DNA from: a virus
Length of the DNA stretch: 29,211 bases
Virus record (IMG/VR): IMGVR_UViG_3300042509_000710
Coordinates: 1 to 29,211 of that record
Strand: one strand, 5' to 3'
Made by a program: the position numbers and the translations under genes. Below, piece after piece: positions 1 to 4,810 of this stretch; within the stretch, counting starts at the first letter, position 1, and each line of letters opens with the position of its first letter. Below the pieces are notes generated by a model that was not told the origin of the DNA, ran no database searches, and worked only from the letters and a program-made list of their open reading frames with translations.

Positions 1-826
1 CCTCGCCATATTCCGCAATGATCTGCTCATAGATTTGCTTGTCCGTGTCCTCGACCGTTCGAGAGTCAATGTTCTCCGTGTGCCAGAAGTTGCGCTTGGC
101 GTGGAAACATTCGTAGAAGTAGCCTTGATTGCGCCGGGGGTTACTAAACGCGAACCAGTACCGGTCTAAGATCGGTTCCGTAAAGAAGCCCGCACCGACC
201 GACCAGATGGCGTCCGGGATACCGCTGGCTTCGTCGAAGATCAGCATCATGCCGTCGTGGTTGTGAACACCCGCATAGCTGTCGGGGTTCTCTTCCGACC
301 ACAGCTTACCCTCGGCTGCCCAGTAGCGCGTACCTTTCTTCAAGTCGCGCTCGACCAGCTCGGTCAGCCACTTCGCTGGGATTAGCTTTGTTGCGCTGAT
401 CTCCCACCAGTGGCTGTTGATGATCATCGCTTGCCACTTAGTCAACTCACCCCATGTAACCGACCGGAGCTGGGCTTCTGAGTTGGCGGAGACGATCACA
501 CTCGACCCGATGCGGGTCGACAGCATCCACAAGACGAGCCAGCTAACGAGGGCGGACTTACCGATGCCTCGACCGGACGCGACTGCGGTGCGCAGGGCGT
601 CCATGTCGACCTGCCCTTTGTTCGTCTTGATGTGCGTGGCGATCCTGCGCAGTATCTTGCGCTGCCAGGTGCGCGGGCCTTTGAACTTAGCGAGCGGTGT
701 GTTGGGTTGCCCCCACGGAAAGGCGAACAGCACGAACGCCTCGGGGTCATCTGCGAGCTGTGGCGCCCACAGTCGTGTCATTAAGAGCTGCTCGCCCTCG
801 GCGTCATAAATGGGTTGCTGGGCCAT
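1..826 (-). CDS. Terminase large subunit, partial (C-terminal part lies outside the window)
   Basis: Phage DNA-packaging motor: the ATPase that drives DNA into the prohead and, through a C-terminal nuclease, cuts the concatemer. Reading the reverse strand gives 275 codons from an ATG at 826. A Walker A motif GRGIGKS lies at about residues 85-91 and a Walker B segment LIFDEAS at about 193-199, and the spacing and the WGELTKW and FSNPRRNQG segments fit terminase ATPase domains. The nuclease domain is beyond position 1. The start codon overlaps the stop of the upstream gene (TAATG), so the two are probably translationally coupled. The family call is firm; the exact terminase subfamily is not determined. 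Confidence 0.93.
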   Translation of the reverse strand, partial: MAQQPIYDAEGEQLLMTRLWAPQLADDPEAFVLFAFPWGQPNTPLAKFKGPRTWQRKILRRIATHIKTNKGQVDMDALRTAVASGRGIGKSALVSWLVLWMLSTRIGSSVIVSANSEAQLRSVTWGELTKWQAMIINSHWWEISATKLIPAKWLTELVERDLKKGTRYWAAEGKLWSEENPDSYAGVHNHDGMMLIFDEASGIPDAIWSVGAGFFTEPILDRYWFAFSNPRRNQGYFYECFHAKRNFWHTENIDSRTVEDTDKQIYEQIIAEYGE

Positions 827-1512
827 TATTTACCTTGCAGTCGCTTCAAGTCTTGCAGGTGGTCGGAGCCTATAAAGTACACGCCTTTAGGCTGCGACAG
901 CAGCCAGCGTTGGCGGTGTTCGTTAGCTTTGTTGGCCATCTGACGTGCGGGCGTGTCGTCAGCATCCCACATCTCTCGCTCACCCCGGTCTAAGAACGCC
1001 GCTACGTTTTCTTTTGACGCCGGGCGTTGGGCTTCTTGCAAAAACTCCGGCCCCATGTTTTGCAGAAAAGTCGCCAAGGTTTTGCTGTCAAACTTGCGGT
1101 CTTTGAAATACCCAAACTTGTCTTGGTTTTCCAAGATGCTGTCAAATATCGTCTTGTCGCTAGGCAGCACGTCTTTTTGCTTGTTTACGTCCGTGTTGGT
1201 AAACAGCGTAAACAGAAATTCTGACGGGTACCCTTTGACTGCTTTAGCGGCTGCGTCGTCCCACGACCCTTTGTACGCTACGCCCGGCAGCTTGTCGCCG
1301 CCCGTGCCTTCGTAGTACGCGCCGTGTTGCGCAGCTTCTGCTTTGATGCGAGCAGGCAGTGTCATGGGCTCACCATGCACTTGTCCGACAAAGGTTACGC
1401 CAGGGCGCGGCGAAAAGGTTTGTAGCGGCGTGGTGGGTGCGGTGTACGCGTCAGCGCCGACTGCTTGTCGCAGTACGTTAACCGGCGTGGGCGCGAGAGC
1501 GTTCTGTGGCAT
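826..1512 (-). CDS. Putative TIKI/TraB/ChaN-superfamily protein encoded between the two terminase genes
   Basis: 228 residues. What is seen: a GQVH tetrad at 43-46 after a hydrophobic strand (VTFV), a glutamate in YYEGTG at residue 68, and a second tetrad GSDH at 215-218 in the strand-like VYFIGSDHL close to the C terminus. Known pattern: TIKI-superfamily enzymes (TraB/PrgY, EreA, ChaN, the toxin PMT domain) carry a GxxH near the N terminus, a following Glu, and a C-terminal GxxH. ARQMANKANEHRQRWL just before the last strand resembles the helix that precedes it in TraB proteins. Inferred role: a metal-dependent hydrolase or haem-type binder; substrate unknown. It overlaps the small terminase gene by 35 bp and the large by 1 bp, so it is co-expressed with packaging. 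It has no signal peptide. It could instead be an unrelated packaging accessory protein. Confidence 0.6.
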   Translation of the reverse strand: MPQNALAPTPVNVLRQAVGADAYTAPTTPLQTFSPRPGVTFVGQVHGEPMTLPARIKAEAAQHGAYYEGTGGDKLPGVAYKGSWDDAAAKAVKGYPSEFLFTLFTNTDVNKQKDVLPSDKTIFDSILENQDKFGYFKDRKFDSKTLATFLQNMGPEFLQEAQRPASKENVAAFLDRGEREMWDADDTPARQMANKANEHRQRWLLSQPKGVYFIGSDHLQDLKRLQGK

Positions 1513-1930
1513 GTTCCAGATACTCCGGTTTCTGTTCCGTGATCAGCCCGTCGATGACGCGGGACTGCGCCTGTTGCAGCGCCTGGGTGATACTGATCTT
1601 GTTCGTGACGTCGACGCTGATCTCCTGACGCGCCGTCCAACCGTGGGCGTGCTGCAGGATCGCTAACGCCGCCTTGGCGTCACCATTACGGGCGGCGTCG
1701 TGCAGCAGCGCAGACGCCTCCAACTCGCCGTCAGCGCGCCCCTTCTGCTCAGCCATCGTCGCCACCGGATCCATCTCGCAGAGGTGCCGGTACTCCTGCG
1801 GCAACATGCCTGCAGCTAACGCCAGTGTGTCGCCCTTCAGTCCGAGCTTAGCTGCGTCGTAGATGGCCTGTAGGCGCGACTCCGTGGCCTCAAGTTTGCG
1901 AACCGTCAGCGGTAACGAATGTATGCCCAT
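1478..1930 (-). CDS. Terminase small subunit-like protein
   Basis: 150 residues. Small terminases recognise the packaging site and recruit the large subunit. The N-terminal part (about 15-55) is predicted helical with an HTH-like LGLKGDTLALAAGMLPQEY segment, as in small terminases of the phage helix-turn-helix type. The middle (about 68-95) contains ALLHDAARNGDAKAALAILQ followed by HGW, which I associate with small-terminase proteins. Position immediately upstream of the large terminase, with one gene between, supports the call. The ATG at 1930 has no clear Shine-Dalgarno sequence. It is the first gene of the leftward operon leaving the repeat-rich region 1931-2625, so its DNA target may be in that region. 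Confidence 0.75.
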   Translation of the reverse strand: MGIHSLPLTVRKLEATESRLQAIYDAAKLGLKGDTLALAAGMLPQEYRHLCEMDPVATMAEQKGRADGELEASALLHDAARNGDAKAALAILQHAHGWTARQEISVDVTNKISITQALQQAQSRVIDGLITEQKPEYLEHATERSRAHAG

Positions 1931-2025
1931 GGCGGCATGGTAATGGATTTTTTAAAAAAATAAAAAATTTTGTGCAAGACCTCCGTGGACGTGACCGTCC
2001 GGCCGCGGGCCCCCCACCCCCCCAG

Positions 2026-2141
2026 GTTAGTAAGCACTCACTCTTTTTGTTGTCAGCCTGATAAGTTAGTAAGCACTCACTAACTTTTGCCAGGTTAGTA
2101 AGCACTAACTAACTTGCCCAGGTTAGTAAGCACTAACTAAC
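2026..2141. repeat. Four copies of a palindromic 20-mer (operator, partition-type or packaging-site repeats)
   Basis: Copies start at 2026, 2065, 2094 and 2122. The last two are identical, GTTAGTAAGCACTAACTAAC. The second differs by one base (A to C at position 14), and the first has a degraded right half. Each copy has inverted 6-bp arms, GTTAGT and ACTAAC, around an 8-bp centre, as expected for a dimeric DNA-binding protein. Start-to-start spacings are 39, 29 and 28 bp. Three copies are preceded by CAG or CCAG. Candidates for the ligand are the small terminase (packaging site), a repressor or a replication initiator; the sequence does not decide. Confidence 0.85.
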
Positions 2142-2154
2142 CGATGTTTGCACA

Positions 2155-2504
2155 TGTGGACCATGCAAATTGTCCACACAAACCGGTGGCCGCGCGGACG
2201 TAAAAGTGTTAACAAAAAAGAATCGAATCTGTGGATAACTTTTTGCCGGACAAAATGTTGCCAAAAAGCTATGTGGACAATGTGGACAATCTACAGAGGC
2301 AAAAAAAATTGGTGGCGTGCGCGTGTGCGCACACGTGACCGTACAATCCATTAGCAGTATGATAACTATTTTAACTTCCTAAGGTTTGATAGATTTTATT
2401 GTCCACATTGTCCACAAATAGCCAAAAGCCGCACTGTCCCTCGAATGTGGCGTGGACAATCGCGCCGATTTTCATAGTCCACACTTTGACCCACGTAGTC
2501 CACA
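2155..2504. other. DnaA-box array, putative replication origin
   Basis: One perfect E. coli-type DnaA box, TTATCCACA, reads on the minus strand at 2230-2238. TTGTCCACA, a DnaA box form common in high-GC bacteria, occurs at 2170-2178, 2399-2407 and 2408-2416 on the plus strand and at 2272-2280 and 2281-2289 on the minus strand. Weaker relatives lie at 2155-2163, 2451-2459, 2475-2483 and 2496-2504. Two boxes abut head-to-tail at 2272-2289 and two more at 2399-2416 in the opposite orientation, enclosing an AT-rich segment (about 2341-2400) that could be the unwinding element. The phage encodes its own primase-helicase and polymerase but no recognised initiator here, so host DnaA or a protein mimicking it could start replication. 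The array could alternatively serve as iterons for a phage initiator or titrate DnaA. Confidence 0.7.
2322..2335. repeat. 14-bp perfect palindrome CGTGTGCGCACACG
   Basis: Perfect dyad of alternating pyrimidine and purine in the middle of the DnaA-box array, between the tandem minus-strand boxes and the AT-rich core. It is suited to binding a dimeric protein. No T-tract follows, so it is not a terminator. Confidence 0.7.
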
Positions 2505-2534
2505 AATAGCAGCGAAAATTAGTGCAAAACATTC

Positions 2535-2563
2535 TTGTACATTTTCTGAATTCGTGATATTTT
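2535..2563 (+). promoter_or_regulatory. Weak candidate promoter for the left early operon
   Basis: TTGTAC at 2535-2540 and TATTTT at 2558-2563 with a 17-bp spacer, about 60 bp upstream of the first early gene. Both hexamers are poor matches to the sigma70 consensus and the region is AT-rich, so chance matches are likely. Confidence 0.25.
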
Positions 2564-2625
2564 GTAGGCGTTGTAAATGATTGTGCTGCAAAATAATTGA
2601 CTAATTTTTGAGCAAAGGGGCGCAA

Positions 2626-2820
2626 ATGACACACTTAGCCGACCGAATTTATGCAGCAAGCAAGGTAAGTAAAGCCGGCGCAGATTTATGGGAACTATTC
2701 AATGTCCTCGCCGATGACGTCGACGGCGCCGAGCTACTTGGCCGCTTCGATGCATACGTCGACAATTTAGACTCAGAAGCGCAAGCGTTATATCGCGAAT
2801 TGAAAGGGGCACGCAAATGA
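2626..2820 (+). CDS. Small acidic hypothetical early protein (64 aa)
   Basis: Unrecognised. The start is taken as ATG 2626 because AAAGGGG lies 5-6 bases upstream; an in-frame TTG at 2608 would add six residues and is less likely. The product begins MTHLADRIYAASK, is predicted helical throughout, and is acidic in the centre (ADDVDGAELL). It is the first gene of the rightward early operon. Its last bases overlap the next start (ATGA). Confidence 0.7.
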   Translation: MTHLADRIYAASKVSKAGADLWELFNVLADDVDGAELLGRFDAYVDNLDSEAQALYRELKGARK

Positions 2821-2903
2821 AACAAACAATTTTCGAAATGTTATTAGGTCTTATCGCTTTTCTGTACCTGTGGGCTTTTCTTTTCGTTCTAATGTCATTT
2901 TAA
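2817..2903 (+). CDS. Tiny single-pass membrane peptide (28 aa)
   Basis: Reads MKQTIFEMLLGLIAFLYLWA and continues FLFVLMSF, so nearly all of it is one transmembrane helix. The start overlaps the preceding stop as ATGA, and GAAAGGGGCACGCAA upstream provides a ribosome site. Overlap, ribosome site and hydrophobic pattern together suggest a real gene. Peptides of this kind in early phage operons can act on host membrane proteins, but no function can be assigned. Confidence 0.6.
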   Translation: MKQTIFEMLLGLIAFLYLWAFLFVLMSF

Positions 2904-2928
2904 AAACTTTTTTGAAAGTGATCCGACC

Positions 2929-3612
2929 ATGAAAACCGTACACTTGACGCTGAAATCAAATAACGTAAAAACCGGCCCGATACCTGTTTCGACAACGTCG
3001 GCCCTATCGTGCCCGAGCGCGTGCCCGCTCAAAAGCGGCGGGTGTTATGCCGACGGCGGCCCGCTCGCGCTCCACTGGCGCGCGGTGACGGCCGGCGAGC
3101 GCGGCTTAGATTGGCAAAGCTTCTGCGACGCTATAGCTGCGCTACCGGCCGGCCAATTGTGGCGCCACAATCAGGCCGGCGATTTACCAGGCCTTGACAA
3201 TTCGATTAATCCGGCCGCGCTCGAAATGCTAGTGGCGGCCAATGCCGGCCGCCGTGGCTTTACTTACACTCACAAGCCGGCGACGGCCGACAATCTCGCG
3301 CAGATTAAAGCGGCCAATGCGGCCGGCTTTACGATCAATCTATCGGCCAATGATTTAACGCACGCCGACGCGCTCGCCGATACCGGCGCCGGTCCCGTCG
3401 TCACAATTCTGCCGATTGACGCCGGCGCTAAAAACCGCACGCCGGCCGGCCGCTTGGTCGTCACTTGCCCCGCGCAATTGCGTGACGATGTTTCGTGCGC
3501 GGATTGTCAATTGTGCGCGCGCTCGGATCGGCCGACGATCGTCGGATTCTTGGCCCACGGATCCGGCGCCAAAAAGGCGGAAAAAGTATTTTTCATGCAA
3601 AAGGCGGCCTAA
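2929..3612 (+). CDS. Cysteine-rich phage protein (DUF7227-like), possible metal or Fe-S protein
   Basis: 227 residues. The N terminus MKTVHLTLKSNNVKTGPIPVS leads to a cysteine cluster C28, C32, C39 in CPSACPLKSGGCYA. A second cluster C180, C190, C193, C196 lies near the end, with H210 beyond. The arrangement resembles phage proteins I recall under the name DUF7227, and the CxxxCxxxxxxCY element resembles the cysteine motif of radical-SAM-like phage Gp37/Gp68 proteins (DUF5131); both are from memory. Seven invariant-looking cysteines suggest zinc or an Fe-S cluster. The gene is unusually dense in GGCC (about 20 by hand count). Function unknown. Confidence 0.7.
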   Translation: MKTVHLTLKSNNVKTGPIPVSTTSALSCPSACPLKSGGCYADGGPLALHWRAVTAGERGLDWQSFCDAIAALPAGQLWRHNQAGDLPGLDNSINPAALEMLVAANAGRRGFTYTHKPATADNLAQIKAANAAGFTINLSANDLTHADALADTGAGPVVTILPIDAGAKNRTPAGRLVVTCPAQLRDDVSCADCQLCARSDRPTIVGFLAHGSGAKKAEKVFFMQKAA

Positions 3613-3613
3613 T

Positions 3614-3841
3614 ATGAAAACGATCACAGCAAAATACGACGGATTCTGCGCGGCCACCGGCGCGCGGATCCTACCAGGCGACATCATTCAATGGCAACGC
3701 GGCCGCTCGGTGCTATTGGAGCGCCGCGCGGCCCGAATCGATACGGTCACGCTGATCGGCGAACATGGGCCGCGTGACTATTACCGCAACGCGCGCGGCC
3801 GCTGCATTGATGCGCCTTGTTGCGGGTGTTGCACAATCTAA
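3614..3841 (+). CDS. Small cysteine-rich hypothetical protein (75 aa)
   Basis: Start ATG 3614 directly follows the stop of the previous gene, with AAGGCGG upstream. It begins MKTITAKYDGFCAATGARIL, reminiscent of small treble-clef-like phage proteins with a C..TGxxI..GD element, and ends with a tight cluster C64, C69, C70, C72, C73. Zinc binding is likely by composition, but no family can be named. The open frame extends further upstream inside the preceding gene; that longer version has no supporting ribosome site. Confidence 0.7.
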   Translation: MKTITAKYDGFCAATGARILPGDIIQWQRGRSVLLERRAARIDTVTLIGEHGPRDYYRNARGRCIDAPCCGCCTI

Positions 3842-3859
3842 ACTAATGGAGGGTAAACA

Positions 3860-4012
3860 ATGGCATACACACTAAAGCGCTCAATCAACGGGCTCACACA
3901 CGAAGATATCCGGCGGATATATGAGCAAAATCTCAATATGACACTCAAAGAACTGTCGAATTTGACCGGCTATGCAATCCCGTATCTCAAAAAAATACTA
4001 ATGGAGGGTTAA
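3860..4012 (+). CDS. Small helix-turn-helix protein (50 aa)
   Basis: ATG 3860 lies seven bases after GGAGGG. The product has a helical N-terminal half and then MTLKELSNLTGYAIPYLKKI at residues 27-46, which fits the helix-turn-recognition-helix pattern of minimal XRE or MerR-type domains (KELSNLTG turn, YAIPYLKKI recognition helix). It is the only recognisable DNA-binding regulator in the left early block, so it is a candidate ligand for the repeats at 2026-2141. That link is speculative. Confidence 0.6.
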   Translation: MAYTLKRSINGLTHEDIRRIYEQNLNMTLKELSNLTGYAIPYLKKILMEG

Positions 4013-4016
4013 CACT

Positions 4017-4286
4017 ATGCAAACTATAGTCATTGACAAAACAACCTATAAAGTGAAATTTGACCGCGACCCGATCGAATTAGCCAAGCTTGCGCGCAAA
4101 CCCTATCGGCCGAAAAAACCGAAAGATATCCGCAAGTTTCCATTCTGGACTGAGTCGGTATCGACGGCCGAATACATTCGCCGGTTCGACTCGCTCAATT
4201 TTCTGCAGCCGGTTCAGTACGCTGGCGCCAGCGCTGAAACGGCCGCGCAGTATGACCCGACAATCCCACTATGCGAGGTTTTTTAA
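4017..4286 (+). CDS. Hypothetical basic early protein (89 aa)
   Basis: ATG 4017 follows the sequence GGAGGGTTAACACT. The N-terminal half is basic (RKPYRPKKPKDIRKF), and the C-terminal half has no recognisable domain. It ends with overlap of the next start (TAATG). The function is not recognised. Confidence 0.65.
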   Translation: MQTIVIDKTTYKVKFDRDPIELAKLARKPYRPKKPKDIRKFPFWTESVSTAEYIRRFDSLNFLQPVQYAGASAETAAQYDPTIPLCEVF

Positions 4287-4693
4287 TGAATACGTTTATT
4301 GCCAATATGAAACATGCAGTGCGTAATCGCGAAACGGTAGTTATAGGCGGCGGCGAATTTCAGGCCGGCGAATTGGCGACGGTAATTGATCATATTGAAC
4401 AATTACAAGGCGCGGCCGAGAATTCAGCGCGCGAAGATGCGGCCGCCGTGGCCGCTAAAAACCGCGATTATCCGCACTACCTGGAGCGCGTCGAGATATT
4501 GCTTGATGATGTTATGTTTCGCGTATGGGTCGATTATGAGGCCGCTGACGCCTCTATAGGCGTCAATGCCACCGCTTGGCTAGTATACGCCCACGTAGGC
4601 GACAGTCCGGCCGATATCGCGTGCTATTTGAAGGAATCGACAATCAAGCGCCTAGAAGGTGAAGCGGCCGATTATCTATCGGGGGGCGGCTAA
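4286..4693 (+). CDS. Hypothetical early protein (135 aa)
   Basis: An ATG at 4271 is also in frame, but GAGG at about 4274-4277 is correctly spaced for ATG 4286, which also overlaps the upstream stop. The product has a helical start (MNTFIANMKHAVRNRE), a GGGEFQAGEL turn, a likely helix LATVIDHIEQLQ and a C-terminal beta-rich part. No family recognised. Like its neighbours it is rich in GCGGCC and GGCCG tetramers. Confidence 0.7.
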   Translation: MNTFIANMKHAVRNRETVVIGGGEFQAGELATVIDHIEQLQGAAENSAREDAAAVAAKNRDYPHYLERVEILLDDVMFRVWVDYEAADASIGVNATAWLVYAHVGDSPADIACYLKESTIKRLEGEAADYLSGGG

Positions 4694-4752
4694 TGTTCGC
4701 GCTCTTAGGATTATTGCTTGCGGCCGCACTTGCAATCGTGCTAGGTTTATAG
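4693..4752 (+). CDS. Tiny hydrophobic peptide (19 aa)
   Basis: Reads MFALLGLLLAAALAIVLGL, one complete transmembrane helix. Its ATG overlaps the preceding stop (TAATG), and the terminator follows 32 bp later, so it is positioned as the last gene of the operon. It is too short for statistical support; the overlap and the pure hydrophobic content are the evidence. Confidence 0.4.
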   Translation: MFALLGLLLAAALAIVLGL

Positions 4753-4784
4753 CGCGCCACTCTCCAAGCGCGTTTCACCCTTTG

Positions 4785-4810
4785 ACCCGCCTTTCGGCGG
4801 GTTTTTCTTT
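4785..4810 (+). terminator. Intrinsic terminator of the left early operon
   Basis: Stem ACCCGCC (4785-4791), loop TTTC, stem GGCGGGT (4796-4802), then TTTTCTTT. It is oriented for plus-strand transcription and lies exactly between the end of the early operon and the convergent end of the primase gene. Confidence 0.9.

Larger units (their letters stand above)
1931..2625. other. Divergent non-coding control region (about 695 bp) between terminase and early genes
   Basis: No credible gene lies here: the open frames present are tryptophan-rich and exist only because the nonamer TGTGGACAA is repeated. From left to right it holds a 23-bp A/T-only tract (about 1947-1970), a C-rich run (C6 at 2010-2015, A, C7 at 2017-2023), four copies of a palindromic 20-mer (2026-2141), an array of DnaA-box-like nonamers (2155-2504), a 14-bp palindrome (2322-2335), an AT-rich stretch (about 2341-2400) and a second AT-rich stretch (about 2505-2610). 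Transcription leaves in both directions, to the terminase operon and to the early genes. Confidence 0.8.

Noticed and set aside
2026-2141. CRISPR array
   Set aside because: The repeats are only 20 bp with 8-19 bp between them, too short for spacers, and no cas genes are present.
2133-2634. Three tryptophan-rich open frames (plus 2148-2354, minus 2133-2351, minus 2371-2634)
   Set aside because: Their Trp codons come from the repeated nonamer TGTGGACAA; they lack ribosome sites and lie in the origin-like region.
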